A stretch of DNA of 64,000 bases from G963665925 sp963676345 (GCA_963676345.2 CAXXTS010000002.1:434001-498000); one strand, 5' to 3'; shown: positions 25,965 through 36,075, numbered from the stretch's first letter. Notes: generated from the sequence alone by a model not told the origin. A program made the numbers and translations.

Positions 25965-27953
25965 CTACGCATTGCCTTCAATTTTTTCTTTAAGTTCTAG
26001 AATACGGTCTCTCAGCTCAGCGGCACGTTCAAATTGTAACGCTTTTGAAGCTGCCATCATCTCTTCTTCAAGCTCATTAATATAGCTTTCCAAAGACTCT
26101 GCTTCCATAATGCCTTCTTCGAGTACTGCTTTATATTCTTCTTCATCCTCTGCAGCTTTTGTGGCTTCAATCACTGAGTGGATGTTTTTCTTGATGGTTT
26201 TAGGAACAATACCATGTTCTTCATTATACGCATTTTGAATGGATCTACGTCGATTGGTTTCGTCGATAGCCACGCGCATTGATCTTGTAATTTTGTCGGC
26301 ATACATAATAACAAATCCATTTTCATTACGTGCCGCCCTACCAATGGTCTGAACCATTGATGTTTCTGAACGCAAAAAGCCTTCCTTGTCGGCATCCAGT
26401 ATGGCAACCAGGGACACCTCTGGTAGGTCAAGCCCTTCACGAAGGAGGTTGATTCCAATAAGAATATCAAAAACACCCATTCTCAGCTCTTTAATGATTT
26501 TCATACGTTCAATCGTATCTATATCTGAATGAAGATATTTGACTTTCAAATCCATCTCTTTAAAGTAGTCCGTCAAATCTTCAGACATTTTCTTAGTTAG
26601 TGTTGTAACGAGGACCCGCTCTTTCTTTTCAATACGTTTGATGATTTCGGCATAGAGGTCATCAATTTGACCCTTAACTGGCCGCACGTCGATTTTGGGG
26701 TCAAGCAGTCCGGTCGGACGGATGATTTGCTGAACAACTACATTACTGTGCTCTTTCTCATATGGTCCCGGCGTGGCACTGACAAAGAGACCCTGTGGCA
26801 TAATTTCTTCAAATTCACTGAAGTTCAGTGGTCGGTTATCCAGGGCAGACGGCAGTCTGAAGCCGTAATCAACCAGATTTTGCTTTCTCGACCGGTCTCC
26901 ACCGAACATGCCCCTGATTTGGGGCAGACTCACATGGGACTCATCGACGACCACCAGGAAATCTTCAGGAAAATAATCCATTAACGTATAAGGTCTTCTG
27001 CCTGCTGGCAGATTGTTAATATGTCTGGAATAGTTTTCTATACCTTGGCAAAATCCCATTTCGCGCAGCATTTCAACGTCATACCGTGTACGCTGCTCAA
27101 TACGCTGTGCTTCAACGAGTTTGCCCTCACTTTTGAAGTAAGCAACACGCTCTTCAAGTTCTTCTTCAATAGCCGTTATAGCCCGCTCTACGTTTTCTCG
27201 ACTCGTCACATAGTGGGATGCCGGGAAGATAGATACATGATCGCGAAGACCTATAATTTCACCGGTGAGTGCATTGACTTCTGTAATGCGGTCGATTTCG
27301 TCTCCAAAAAGTTCAACCCGCACAACATTTTCAGAAGCGGCTGCTGGAAAAATTTCAATGACATCACCGCGAACCCGAAAGGTATTACGCACAAAATTGA
27401 TGTCATTTCGCGTATATTGTATGTCGACAAGCTTCGAAAGAATTTCTTCGCGGGACTTCTCCATGCCAGGTCGCAAAGACAAGACTAAATTTTTGTAATC
27501 AACCGGTGCACCCAGACCATATATACAGGAAACAGATGCTACGATAATAACATCACGTCGTTCGTAGAGTGAAGCGGTTGCTGAATGTCGGAGTTTATCT
27601 ATCTCATCATTAATAGAAGAGTCCTTTTCTATAAAGGTATCCGAATGAACAACATAAGCTTCGGGCTGATAGTAGTCATAATATGATACAAAGTATTCTA
27701 CTGCATTTTCAGGAAAAAATTCTCTGAACTCACTACATAACTGGGCTGCCAATGTCTTATTATGAGCAATCACCAAGGTGGGCTTCTTCACCTTTTCAAT
27801 GACCTTAGCGACAGTATATGTCTTCCCTGAACCCGTTACACCCAGCAGGGTCTGACACTTTTCACCTTTGGTTATGCTTTTTGATAGTTCTTCTATCGCC
27901 TGAGGCTGATCGCCCGTTGGCTCAAATTCTGAAATGACCTTAAATTCGTTCAT
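25965..27953 (-). CDS. uvrB: UvrABC excinuclease subunit B
   Basis: This DNA-loading helicase of excision repair has 662 residues from ATG 27953, which follows GAGGTGGATT. The upstream GTG in frame has no ribosome site. Motifs are [14 protein letters not shown] (Walker A), the beta-hairpin region [20 protein letters not shown] (DEAD-like box), [20 protein letters not shown] and TIGRAARN. The C-terminal UVR domain ([20 protein letters not shown]) contacts UvrC. It is transcribed from a strong SigA-type promoter with a LexA-like box in the leader. Confidence 0.97.
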   Translation of the reverse strand: MNEFKVISEFEPTGDQPQAIEELSKSITKGEKCQTLLGVTGSGKTYTVAKVIEKVKKPTLVIAHNKTLAAQLCSEFREFFPENAVEYFVSYYDYYQPEAYVVHSDTFIEKDSSINDEIDKLRHSATASLYERRDVIIVASVSCIYGLGAPVDYKNLVLSLRPGMEKSREEILSKLVDIQYTRNDINFVRNTFRVRGDVIEIFPAAASENVVRVELFGDEIDRITEVNALTGEIIGLRDHVSIFPASHYVTSRENVERAITAIEEELEERVAYFKSEGKLVEAQRIEQRTRYDVEMLREMGFCQGIENYSRHINNLPAGRRPYTLMDYFPEDFLVVVDESHVSLPQIRGMFGGDRSRKQNLVDYGFRLPSALDNRPLNFSEFEEIMPQGLFVSATPGPYEKEHSNVVVQQIIRPTGLLDPKIDVRPVKGQIDDLYAEIIKRIEKKERVLVTTLTKKMSEDLTDYFKEMDLKVKYLHSDIDTIERMKIIKELRMGVFDILIGINLLREGLDLPEVSLVAILDADKEGFLRSETSMVQTIGRAARNENGFVIMYADKITRSMRVAIDETNRRRSIQNAYNEEHGIVPKTIKKNIHSVIEATKAAEDEEEYKAVLEEGIMEAESLESYINELEEEMMAASKALQFERAAELRDRILELKEKIEGNA

Positions 27954-27967
27954 AATCCACCTCGCGC

Positions 27968-27981
27968 CAAACACTTGTTCG
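27968..27981 (-). promoter_or_regulatory. LexA (SOS) box in the uvrBA leader
   Basis: The minus strand reads CGAACAAGTGTTTG, 13 of 14 matches to the Gram-positive LexA consensus CGAACRNRYGTTYC. It lies between the -10 element (27994-27999) and the uvrB ribosome site, where binding would block transcription. This fits known SOS control of uvrBA in Firmicutes. Confidence 0.7.
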
Positions 27982-27993
27982 ATTCACTCTATC

Positions 27994-28022
27994 ATTATAT
28001 GATACTGACTCAAAGGAGTCAA
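27994..28022 (-). promoter_or_regulatory. SigA-type promoter of uvrBA
   Basis: On the minus strand, TTGACT (28022-28017), a 17-base spacer and a perfect TATAAT (27999-27994), about 40 bases before the uvrB ATG. Confidence 0.8.
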
Positions 28023-28198
28023 TTTGTTCTAAAATATATTTGTTAACATACCCACTTTGTTTAATTTACCACGCAGGCTCAGTGCGGTATTAATATATCA
28101 CAAATTAAATCCACTTTAAAGTTTGCAGAAGCTTATGATGGTTAAAATTGTATGTATACCTGATGCAAACTTATTCACCGCTTACTCCCTTTTCATAT

Positions 28199-28238
28199 AA
28201 AAAGCCCAATAGACACATGGTATATGTCTATTGGACTT
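28199..28238 (-). terminator. Terminator of the ftsEX-ctpA operon
   Basis: The arms AGTCCAATAGACATA and TGTGTCTATTGGGCT pair (with one or two wobble positions), followed by TTTTTATATG on the minus strand. It lies 31 bases past the AI-2E family gene stop. Confidence 0.8.
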
Positions 28239-28268
28239 CAAAGTATTCTATATTTTTTTACCTGTTCT

Positions 28269-29393
28269 CTACTCTTCAATCTGCGCAAGTTCATTCAGAC
28301 TCAGGTTCTTTTCATCTAGCCTCTTATTAATATAGCGACTGAACTGATTTCGTACGATTGCCATCACTGGCACGCATATCAACATTCCCAATACACCAAA
28401 TAGACCCCCACCAATTAGAATGGCGAGTATAATCCAAAATGGGGACAAGCCCACTGAATCACCTAAAATGAAAGGACCAATAATGTACCCGTCTAGCTGT
28501 TGAAGTACAAGAATAAATACAGCTACCCAAAGTGCGGTCACAGGACTGCTGAACAGGGTGATAATGATTGCCGGCACGGCTCCAATAAAGGGACCAAAGT
28601 AGGGAATCATGTTGGTCACACCAATAATAATTGACATAAGTAGGGCGTATGGTGCTTTAAGTGCCCACATCCCGGCAAAACAGATAAGACCTATAATCAA
28701 TGAATCTATCATTTTTCCTACAATATACTTTGAAAATATTTCATCTGCTTCATGAATAAACTTAACCGCTGCAATCGCCTGATCTTTTCGAAGAAGGGCG
28801 TAGTTTGCTCTGCGTATCCCATCAATAAATACTTCTTTATCTTTGAGCATATAGATTGAAATAACCAAACCAATGAGCATTTTGAACACACCTGAGGTGA
28901 CACCGAACACACCTGTTAAAAGCCCTGTCAGGAAGGCGTTGAAGTACTGGCTGGCTTTGTCAAACAACTCTTGAATCGAAGTCAAATCAAAACTTTCAAG
29001 CGACTCAATCAGCCCTAGCCGTTCCAACTCGCCATATTGCCTTGTGCCCCAAGCTTCTGCCGTATTCACATAGCCTGGAACATTTTTAATAATCTCCGTA
29101 ATACTTTGTACAATGCTTGGAATTACCAGTGTAAAGAAGAGGCCTATTACACTGACAATCACCAGATAGACAAGGGCAACACTTATACCGCGCCCTAGCT
29201 TCAGCTTGGTCTCTATTTTTTTGAGTAGTGGATTTGCCAGATAAGCAATCACAAACGCCCAAATAAAAGGCACCAAAATATTAACCAGCAGTTGAATGAA
29301 TACGCCAACGGATTCTATACGATCTATCAGCTTAAATGCAATTATTGAAAATATTACAATAGGCAAATATGCAATATAGGGTATTTTGTTCAT
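28269..29393 (-). CDS. AI-2E/PerM-family membrane transporter
   Basis: This 374-residue membrane protein has seven or eight hydrophobic helices in the typical 3 + soluble + 4 arrangement. VNILVPFIWAFVIAYLANPL lies in the N-terminal part and GVTNMIPYFGPFIGAVPAII in the pore region; ILIGGGLFGVLGMLICVPVM closes the core. Family members export autoinducer-2 or act as Na+(Li+)/H+ antiporters; sequence alone cannot decide. It is the last gene of ftsE-ftsX-M23-ctpA. Its GGAG ribosome site lies within the end of ctpA (three-base gap). Confidence 0.85.
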   Translation of the reverse strand: MNKIPYIAYLPIVIFSIIAFKLIDRIESVGVFIQLLVNILVPFIWAFVIAYLANPLLKKIETKLKLGRGISVALVYLVIVSVIGLFFTLVIPSIVQSITEIIKNVPGYVNTAEAWGTRQYGELERLGLIESLESFDLTSIQELFDKASQYFNAFLTGLLTGVFGVTSGVFKMLIGLVISIYMLKDKEVFIDGIRRANYALLRKDQAIAAVKFIHEADEIFSKYIVGKMIDSLIIGLICFAGMWALKAPYALLMSIIIGVTNMIPYFGPFIGAVPAIIITLFSSPVTALWVAVFILVLQQLDGYIIGPFILGDSVGLSPFWIILAILIGGGLFGVLGMLICVPVMAIVRNQFSRYINKRLDEKNLSLNELAQIEE

Positions 29394-29396
29394 ATA

Positions 29397-30719
29397 TTAT
29401 TCTCCAATTTCAGTTTCTAAAACTTCAATTGCTTTCTGAAGCTGCACATCATCTGCGTCAGTCGGCTCTTCAATGTCATGGTAGCTTTCAGGCATTTCTA
29501 TAACTACATCAGGTTCAATACCAATGCCGTGAATATTTCTGCCGTTTGGTGTAAAGTACTGTGATGTTGTCAGCTTAAATCCAGTGCCGTCATCCAGTGG
29601 AATTACAGTCTGAACAATTCCTTTTCCGAATGTTGTTTCACCAACAATTTTTCCAGAGTTGGAATCTTGAATTGCACCTGCAAGAATCTCAGAAGCACTT
29701 GCCGAACCACCATTTACAAGTACTGTCATTGGAATATCCAGTTTTAAGAAGCCTGATTTAAACTCTCGTCTTTGTCCCACGCGGTTTTCTGTGTAAACGA
29801 TCATTTGATTGCCTAGAAGCTCATCGGCTATTTCAACAACCTCTGTGAGTGATCCACCCGGGTTATTTCTAAGGTCAATCACTAAACCTTTTGGATTGTT
29901 TTCCATCAGTTGATCAAGGTTTGTTTTAAAGTCATCTGCTGTTAACTGATCAAACATAGAAATACGAATATATCCCAGTTCATCATTCAGCATTCTTGCC
30001 TTGATTGTTTTGAGTCTGATTTCTTCTCTTACAATTGAAACTTCAAAAGAGTCATCCATACTCTCACGGTAAAGCGTAATATTGACAGCTGTTCCAGGTT
30101 CGCCACGCATATTGCTTACAGCTTCGTCCATAAGCTGTGCATTGACGTCCATGTCCTCAACTTTGATGATCTTATCACCAGACTTGATCCCTGCTGCTTC
30201 CCCTGGTGTATCTTCAATTGGTGAAACAACTGTAATCATGCCGTCATCTGTTGGGGCAACAATCACGCCAATACCACCGTATGTACCTTCGTTGTCTTCA
30301 TTAAACTGTGAAAATTCTTCTTCGTTGAAATAGACTGAGTAAGGATCATCCAGTGACATAAAAAGTCCCTGTAAAATACCGTCTACAAATTTTCCTTCAT
30401 CAAAGTCCTTGTAGTAGTTATCAAGTATAAACTGCTTGAGTTCATTGACTTTTGAAAAAGTTTCGCCCTCCGCCAAGAGGCTATCATATTCTTCCTTTGT
30501 GATCAGGAGTTTTTCTCCCAACTCGATGGCTTCTTTTGTGTCGTCATGTAAGGACTGATAATACTCATAGTCCTCTTTCGAGATTGTAACACCATTTCCA
30601 GACTCAAGCGATGACAACTGCGCCATGCTTGTTCCAAAATATACAACCGTTCCTGTTGCTGCATTTGTAAGCACGAGCAGTACAACTGCCCATATAATCA
30701 GCGTTTTTTTATTAAACAT
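29397..30719 (-). CDS. S41-family C-terminal processing protease
   Basis: This 440-residue exported protease has an N-terminal anchor (LIIWAVVLLVLTNAATGTVV), then a PDZ domain (GGIGVIVAPTDDGMI ... GIKSGDKIIKVEDM). The S41 core carries GGSASASEILAGA (catalytic Ser) and GETTFGKGIVQ (catalytic Lys). It ends in a short acidic tail. CtpA/CtpB-type proteases cut membrane or envelope proteins; in B. subtilis CtpB acts in sporulation. The neighbouring ftsEX and M23 hydrolase genes suggest control of wall hydrolase activity during division. It lies 20 bases downstream of the M23 gene. Confidence 0.9.
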   Translation of the reverse strand: MFNKKTLIIWAVVLLVLTNAATGTVVYFGTSMAQLSSLESGNGVTISKEDYEYYQSLHDDTKEAIELGEKLLITKEEYDSLLAEGETFSKVNELKQFILDNYYKDFDEGKFVDGILQGLFMSLDDPYSVYFNEEEFSQFNEDNEGTYGGIGVIVAPTDDGMITVVSPIEDTPGEAAGIKSGDKIIKVEDMDVNAQLMDEAVSNMRGEPGTAVNITLYRESMDDSFEVSIVREEIRLKTIKARMLNDELGYIRISMFDQLTADDFKTNLDQLMENNPKGLVIDLRNNPGGSLTEVVEIADELLGNQMIVYTENRVGQRREFKSGFLKLDIPMTVLVNGGSASASEILAGAIQDSNSGKIVGETTFGKGIVQTVIPLDDGTGFKLTTSQYFTPNGRNIHGIGIEPDVVIEMPESYHDIEEPTDADDVQLQKAIEVLETEIGE

Positions 30720-30739
30720 CTTGACACCTCAATTCTGTC

Positions 30740-31891
30740 CTACGGTTGAACACGTTCTAATGGATCTGTCATTTCACCATCTACACGTATTTCGAAGTGA
30801 AGGTGTGCACCCGTAACATTCCCTGTGGCACCTGCTTCTGAAATGGATTCACCAGCAGTCACCTGCTGGCCTACTCTGACTTTAATTTTGGAGTTATGTG
30901 CATATAAAGACACGATGCCGCCACCATGGTCGATCATAATACACTTTCCATATCCACCATACCAATCTGCATAAATCACGGTTCCTGACTGAACAGCGAC
31001 CACTGAGCCGCCCGTCGGTATGGCAATATCTATACCTGTATGAAGTTTTCTGGTTTTATAAATAGGGTGGATACGATATCCAAAAGGAGATGTAACCCGT
31101 GTATAACCAGGTGTTGGCCAAACCATAGAACCGCCGACATAATTTTCTTTAAGTGTCAGCTGCTTTAAAATTTCAGTCAGCTTTTGAGCATCTTCTTCCA
31201 GTTCATCTTCCTTTGCCTCTAGGGCTTTAATATCTTTTGAAAGCGCTACTTTAGCACCTTCTAACGAGGACATATCCCCTTGTAATAATCTCTTTTTGGT
31301 GTCGAGCTCATTGAGCTGAACCTGTCGCTCATCCTTATACTGTTCCAGTTGGACCTTTCGTTCAACCACGAGCTCCTTTTGCTCAGACATATAATCAATC
31401 AGATTCATGTCGTGTGCATATATTTTCTGAAGCATATCGACGCGGGTCATCAGGTCCTCAAAATCCGAAGCCCCAAGAACAACTTCCAGATATCCAACTT
31501 CGCCCGTTTTATACATAACACGCAATCTGGAATTCAAAAGATCTTTCTTTAAGCTGATGCCTTCTTCGGCTATCTTTAGCTTTTCCTCTGTTTCATAAAT
31601 TTTTGTCTCCGTCGCCGTGACTTCATCTCCAAGGCGGGTCATTTCGGATTCAAGTTTCTTAACATTGGTTTCCAAATCGCGTATATTTCGAAGAATTTTA
31701 TTTTGCTCATACTTTTTATTGGACCGCTCACTGTCGATGGACTTCAGTTCCTCTTCAATACGATTGAGTTCGTCATTTGTATTTTGAAGTTCATCATTAC
31801 CAAAGCTTATATCCCGCCATGCAAATGTTGGAAGAAACAGTAGAAAACAAAGCAGGATGATGACATGTCTGTTTTTCTCAGTTTTAATCAT
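30740..31891 (-). CDS. Murein DD-endopeptidase, EnvC/M23 type with coiled coil
   Basis: This 383-residue exported protein has a signal peptide (HVIILLCFLLFLPTFAW). A long coiled coil of about 200 residues rich in E/K/L heptads follows, with a C-terminal LytM/M23 domain. Zinc ligands are intact: HTGIDIAIPTGG (HxxxD) and GAHLHFEIRVDG (HxH). So unlike E. coli EnvC this looks catalytically active, as in CwlO/PcsB-like partners of FtsEX. It follows ftsX directly (12 bases between stop and start), supporting a role as the FtsEX-controlled wall hydrolase. Confidence 0.9.
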   Translation of the reverse strand: MIKTEKNRHVIILLCFLLFLPTFAWRDISFGNDELQNTNDELNRIEEELKSIDSERSNKKYEQNKILRNIRDLETNVKKLESEMTRLGDEVTATETKIYETEEKLKIAEEGISLKKDLLNSRLRVMYKTGEVGYLEVVLGASDFEDLMTRVDMLQKIYAHDMNLIDYMSEQKELVVERKVQLEQYKDERQVQLNELDTKKRLLQGDMSSLEGAKVALSKDIKALEAKEDELEEDAQKLTEILKQLTLKENYVGGSMVWPTPGYTRVTSPFGYRIHPIYKTRKLHTGIDIAIPTGGSVVAVQSGTVIYADWYGGYGKCIMIDHGGGIVSLYAHNSKIKVRVGQQVTAGESISEAGATGNVTGAHLHFEIRVDGEMTDPLERVQP

Positions 31892-31903
31892 GAATGCCTC
31901 CCT

Positions 31904-32800
31904 CTACACATGCAGATATCTTCTCATTGACAACAGGCTGCCTAAAGCACCAATCCCCGCACCAATCACGATAAAAATAATGAGCAGATCGGATACAACC
32001 GTTTTCGCCGACACCAGGTAGGCTGCAATCAAGACATAGAATTTGGAAGTAAACATTGCATAGGTATATGAATACCCAATATAGAGAATTCCAATCGCAA
32101 CGAGTGCCCCAAACACACCTAGGAGTGTGCCTTCCAGCAAAAATGGCCATCTTACAAACCAGCTTGTCGCACCGACATATTTCATAATGCCAATTTCACG
32201 TTTACGTGAATTGACAGCCAGTTTAATGGTGTTGTGAATGATAAATGTAGAAATGGCAACCAGTATAAAAATAATGATCATACCAATATTTTTTATGTAA
32301 TTTGTGATTTCAAGTATTTTGAGAACGACATCCTGATAAAACTTTACTTCTTCTACGCCAGACATTTGGCTGATTTCCTGTACAACATATTCCGCATAAC
32401 CAATATCGTACAGGCTGACAATATATGAATTTGGAAGTGGATTTTCTTCAAGTCCTTCCAATAAATAGCCATTGTCTTCCCATTCAAGCTTCATTTTATC
32501 AAGTGCCTGCTGCTTGGTTTCAAAATAAATTTCCTTAACACCCTCCAATTTATAGAGCTCTTCACCCAGTGTCTCCACCTGCTGACCATCAAGATCGTCA
32601 ACCAGATAGACCTGAATCGTATCAAACTGGTCTTTTGCCCCTTGAGCTAAACTGGATATGTTCAAAATCAAAATGAAAATAATACCCAAAATCATGAGCG
32701 TTGCCGCCACTGAAGACATGGACGCAAACGACATCATCCTGTTTCGCCAAAGATTTTTAATACTTTCTCTAATTGTATAACTAAACTGACTAATCTTCAT
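31904..32800 (-). CDS. ftsX: Cell division ABC permease FtsX
   Basis: This 298-residue protein starts at ATG 32800 ([14 protein letters not shown]). Its GGAGGG site lies inside the end of ftsE, and the two genes overlap by 11 bases. There is one N-terminal helix (SVAATLMILGIIFILILNI), a large extracellular loop of about 130 residues and three C-terminal helices. That is the FtsX topology. RKREIGIMKYVGATSWFVRWPF is the conserved cytosolic segment, split here over its helix border. FtsX transmits ATP-driven changes from FtsE to an external peptidoglycan hydrolase, here probably the M23 protein downstream. Confidence 0.95.
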   Translation of the reverse strand: MKISQFSYTIRESIKNLWRNRMMSFASMSSVAATLMILGIIFILILNISSLAQGAKDQFDTIQVYLVDDLDGQQVETLGEELYKLEGVKEIYFETKQQALDKMKLEWEDNGYLLEGLEENPLPNSYIVSLYDIGYAEYVVQEISQMSGVEEVKFYQDVVLKILEITNYIKNIGMIIIFILVAISTFIIHNTIKLAVNSRKREIGIMKYVGATSWFVRWPFLLEGTLLGVFGALVAIGILYIGYSYTYAMFTSKFYVLIAAYLVSAKTVVSDLLIIFIVIGAGIGALGSLLSMRRYLHV

Positions 32801-33476
32801 AACCGTACTGCCCTCCCATTTCATCACGGACAATTCTGCCGTTTTCCAGCGCAACAACACGCTGCTGCATCACATTCACAATTTCTCTGTCATGGGTGGC
32901 CATTACAATTGTTGTACCACGTCTATTAATTTGCTTGAGAATTTTCATTATCTCCCAAGAGGTTTCTGGATCAAGGTTCCCTGTTGGTTCATCTGCAATG
33001 AGAATAGGGGGATTATTAATCATTGCGCGTGCAATAGACACACGTTGCTGTTCCCCACCTGAAAGTTGATTCGGATAGCACTTCTGCTTATCAGCTAAGC
33101 CTACAACCGATAATATCATCGGCACATTTTTGCGTATTTCTCGTTGAGAGGCGCCCGTTATTTCCATTGCAAACGCGACATTTTCAAAAACGGTCTTGTT
33201 TGGTAGCAGTCTGTAATCCTGAAATACCACGCCCATTTTTCTGCGCAGGTAAGGCACTCGCCGCCGATGCAGACGGGTAATATCCACTTCATCTACTACA
33301 ATTTTCCCCTTTGTACAGCTTTCTTCTTTCAAAAGCATTTTTATAACCGTCGATTTACCAGCACCACTGGTACCAACTAAGAAAACAAAATCACCTTTAT
33401 TTACATGAAGGTTTATATCTGAAACGGCGAGCATGCCGTTAGAATATCTTTTTGATACCCCTAATAATCGTATCAT
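32790..33476 (-). CDS. ftsE: Cell division ABC ATPase FtsE
   Basis: This 228-residue protein starts at ATG 33476 ([11 protein letters not shown]). The GTG six codons upstream overlaps the AGAGGTG ribosome site and is not used. Walker A is [15 protein letters not shown], the Q-loop [19 protein letters not shown], the signature [15 protein letters not shown], Walker [14 protein letters not shown] and the H-loop MATHD. Together with ftsX it forms the FtsEX complex. A consensus TATAAT at 33521-33526 upstream could be its promoter. It is first in the ftsE-ftsX-M23-ctpA-AI-2E unit. Confidence 0.95.
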   Translation of the reverse strand: MIRLLGVSKRYSNGMLAVSDINLHVNKGDFVFLVGTSGAGKSTVIKMLLKEESCTKGKIVVDEVDITRLHRRRVPYLRRKMGVVFQDYRLLPNKTVFENVAFAMEITGASQREIRKNVPMILSVVGLADKQKCYPNQLSGGEQQRVSIARAMINNPPILIADEPTGNLDPETSWEIMKILKQINRRGTTIVMATHDREIVNVMQQRVVALENGRIVRDEMGGQYGYED

Positions 33477-33776
33477 TGCAACACCTCTTATCACATTCTG
33501 TGCCCATTCACACTTATCATATTATATTGTACGTTACCTCTTATGATTTTAACAAATCATATATGACTAAGTATTCTTTAACATTTTGAATTTAGAAATT
33601 TCATTAAAAAATACTGGCACCCCATAGACGAAATGCATGAACCATCTTAAGATTAAACTGTTAGATTATGTTTTAGATTGCATATCTAAAACCCTCTACT
33701 ATTTATTATAATGGGTATAAGCTTGATTACGAAACGTTTTTGATTAAATAATGATTACAATTTTGGAGGTATCTCT
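33477..33776. other. Divergent intergenic region between ftsE and the cyclo-ligase gene
   Basis: These 300 bases hold two opposed -10 elements: TATAAT on minus at 33521-33526 for ftsE and TATAAT on plus at 33707-33712 for the cyclo-ligase. The -35 matches are poor for both. No structured RNA (for example a THF riboswitch) was recognised. Confidence 0.5.
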
Positions 33777-34352
33777 ATGAAAAAGGCTCTTCGTAAGGAA
33801 ATGATCCAAAAAAGACGTGCGCTCACAGATAATCAATGGCATGAAAAAAGCCATGAGATCTTAAATAGGCTCACAGCTTTGTCAATTCTGAACAATGCAC
33901 ATTCTATTATGATTTTTATGGATTTTCGTAAAGAGGTCAAAACGCGACCGATTATTGAGTATCTTTGGAAGCTTGACAAAGAGGTTGTCATTCCCAGAGT
34001 AAAACCAGGAGATGCTATACTAGAACTCTGTGTTATAAACAGCTTTGATGATATGGCCATTTCACCAATGGGCATTCTAGAACCCAAAGAAAATCATACC
34101 CATTTCGCAGCGCCTGAAGATATTGACTTTGTCTTCATGCCGGGTGTTGCTTTTACAAAGGGCGGCAAGCGACTTGGTTATGGCGGTGGATACTATGACC
34201 AGCTTCTCCTACGTATGAAACCCTCCGTTCCCAAAATAGCACTCGCATTCGAATTGCAAATTGTTGACACCCTGCCAACTGAACCACACGATATCATAAT
34301 CGACGGTATTCTTACTGAATCCCGTTTTGTTGACTGCTCAACTGAGTCTTAA
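33777..34352 (+). CDS. 5-formyltetrahydrofolate cyclo-ligase
   Basis: This 191-residue enzyme converts 5-formyl-THF to 5,10-methenyl-THF with ATP. It starts MKKALRKEMIQKRRAL, a conserved basic N-terminus. IMIFMDFRKEVKTRPII and the ATP-binding signature MPGVAFTKGGKRLGYGGGYYD follow. Length is normal. It has a GGAGGT site seven bases before the ATG. The plus-strand gene converges with the ABC-F gene, overlapping it by four bases at the stops; no shared terminator hairpin is evident. Confidence 0.93.
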   Translation: MKKALRKEMIQKRRALTDNQWHEKSHEILNRLTALSILNNAHSIMIFMDFRKEVKTRPIIEYLWKLDKEVVIPRVKPGDAILELCVINSFDDMAISPMGILEPKENHTHFAAPEDIDFVFMPGVAFTKGGKRLGYGGGYYDQLLLRMKPSVPKIALAFELQIVDTLPTEPHDIIIDGILTESRFVDCSTES

Positions 34353-35926
34353 AAGTTCACAATGCGCGTTGCGATTTTTTCTCCAAATAGCCGGTCGTGT
34401 TCAACAAAGATCACGGTCGGCTTGTATTTTAAAACCGCCTCTTCCAGCTGTATTCTGAAGTGATAGTCCATATAATTGAGGGGCTCATCCCAGATATAGA
34501 GCGGGGCATCCGATGCGAACACCCTTGCAAGATCGAGCTTTTTTCTTTCTCCATCACTGAGGGTTTCAATACGGCGCTCAACATAGTCTACCGACATATT
34601 GAAGTAGTCAAGCATTCTAATAAAGGCTGTCTTATCAGTCTTATACATTTCAATGTAAGCCTCTACGGTTCCAGCCCTGACCGGCATATCCTGATAGGCG
34701 ATGGCTGTTCTCAAATCAATGGCTCTTGACTCATACCCGCTTTGAATCTGCAACTCCTGACTCAGCAGTTTTAAAAGTGTCGACTTTCCACTGCCATTTT
34801 CTCCGCGCAGCCAGATGCGTTCACCTCTATGCACTTCAAAATCAAATTCATTCAATACAGGATAATCATTGTATGAGAAACTGATCTTTTGAAATCGGAC
34901 ATAAGTTTCTGTACTCAGTTCTGCTTGCTTGAGCTCCAAAGTCCGAATCCGCTCATATTCCTTAAGCAAGCTTCTGGCTTCATCTAACTTTTGCATCTTC
35001 CTCTTCTCCAGATTTTTTGCCCGTTTCATCAGCCTTGCTGCTCGCGCGCCAATAAAACCTTTATCAAAACCGCCAATTTTCTCCTTCTCTTTACTGTGTG
35101 AAAATCCCATAGCTTGCTTGGATGCTCTTTCAAGCTGTCGCACTTCTTTTTCAAGTTTTTCTTTTTTTTGAAGCTCTGCAGCGTCCTTTTGCCTTTTATT
35201 GGTGTCCCAACTGCTAAAGTTCCCTTTTTCAACACGAACACCACCCTGATTGACCTCTAAGATATGGTCACAGCATGCATCTATAAGAGCTTGGTCATGG
35301 GATACCACAGCGAATCCACTTTTACTTTGCAAATAGGCTGCGAGTTCTGCACGCCCTTCTATGTCCAAGTGATTTGTCGGTTCGTCAATAAGCAGGTAAT
35401 TTTGAGGCTTTAGAAATAGAGCCGCAATTTGTACCTTGGTTTTTTCTCCACCAGAAAGTGCACAAAAGGGCTGATTTAGTAGTGCTGGTTCCATGCCAAG
35501 TAATCTTAACTCTTTCTCTATCAAGGATTCAATGGTATATCCACGTAATTCTTCAAATGCTTCAAGCACATCACCATAATAGGCTATACCTGCCTCTGAA
35601 GTATCTTCAACTACGCGGTCTAATTCTTCTTCAAGCTGTCTGATGGGCCCAATTAAGTCCTTGGCAACATTTAAAACAGATTCCTCTGGCGAAGTCACTG
35701 CTACTGGAAAAATCGACACACGTTCTGGCAAATGTACCCCGCCACTTTGTGGGGCCAGCTTACCTGAAAGTATCTTTAACAAGGTTGTTTTTCCCCTGCC
35801 ATTTCGACCAATGATCCCCAGTTTCCAGCTTGTATCAATACTGAGGGTCAGATCGGTAAAAATCGGCATGATGCTGCCTTCATAGGTAAAGTTTATTGTC
35901 TCCAGTAAAATAGTAGTTTTGATCAC
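34349..35926 (-). CDS. ABC-F ATPase, Lsa/Vga-like (ribosome-acting)
   Basis: This 525-residue soluble twin-ABC protein has Walker A GIIGRNGRGKTTLLKIL and RGENGSGKSTLLKLL, signatures LSGGEKTKVQIAAL and LSDGERKKLDLARV, and Walker B LLIDEPTNHLD and YIWDEPLNYMD. A long charged interdomain linker of about 85 residues (KEKIGGFDKGFIGARAARLM) and no membrane part make it ABC-F. The N-terminal motif resembles Lsa antibiotic-resistance proteins. The start is uncertain: GTG 35926 overlaps its own GAGGTG site. Resistance is possible but not shown; many ABC-F proteins are translation factors. Confidence 0.8.
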   Translation of the reverse strand: MIKTTILLETINFTYEGSIMPIFTDLTLSIDTSWKLGIIGRNGRGKTTLLKILSGKLAPQSGGVHLPERVSIFPVAVTSPEESVLNVAKDLIGPIRQLEEELDRVVEDTSEAGIAYYGDVLEAFEELRGYTIESLIEKELRLLGMEPALLNQPFCALSGGEKTKVQIAALFLKPQNYLLIDEPTNHLDIEGRAELAAYLQSKSGFAVVSHDQALIDACCDHILEVNQGGVRVEKGNFSSWDTNKRQKDAAELQKKEKLEKEVRQLERASKQAMGFSHSKEKEKIGGFDKGFIGARAARLMKRAKNLEKRKMQKLDEARSLLKEYERIRTLELKQAELSTETYVRFQKISFSYNDYPVLNEFDFEVHRGERIWLRGENGSGKSTLLKLLSQELQIQSGYESRAIDLRTAIAYQDMPVRAGTVEAYIEMYKTDKTAFIRMLDYFNMSVDYVERRIETLSDGERKKLDLARVFASDAPLYIWDEPLNYMDYHFRIQLEEAVLKYKPTVIFVEHDRLFGEKIATRIVNF

Positions 35927-35962
35927 CTCATTTCAATGTCCGTAAAACTACAGTTCAATATT

Positions 35963-35991
35963 ATTATTCGTTAAAATTATTTTAATGTCAA
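35963..35991 (-). promoter_or_regulatory. SigA-type promoter of the ABC-F gene
   Basis: On the minus strand, perfect TTGACA (35991-35986), a 17-base spacer, then AATAAT (35968-35963), about 37 bases before the annotated start. The short leader leaves little room for the long attenuator-type leaders found ahead of some lsa/vga genes. Confidence 0.75.
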
Positions 35992-36075
35992 GTTTGTTTT
36001 AACGCCTCTGTTAAACTTTATGATAGTTTTATCTTGAACACCCCTTTCAAGGCAGCACTACTTATCCCTTATATG

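Noticed and set aside
28021..28100. Rex site upstream of uvrB
   Set aside because: Only a single TTTGTTAACA half is present without a matching partner at proper spacing.
33600..33776. THF riboswitch before the formyl-THF cyclo-ligase gene
   Set aside because: No conserved THF aptamer segments were seen; only a promoter-like -10.
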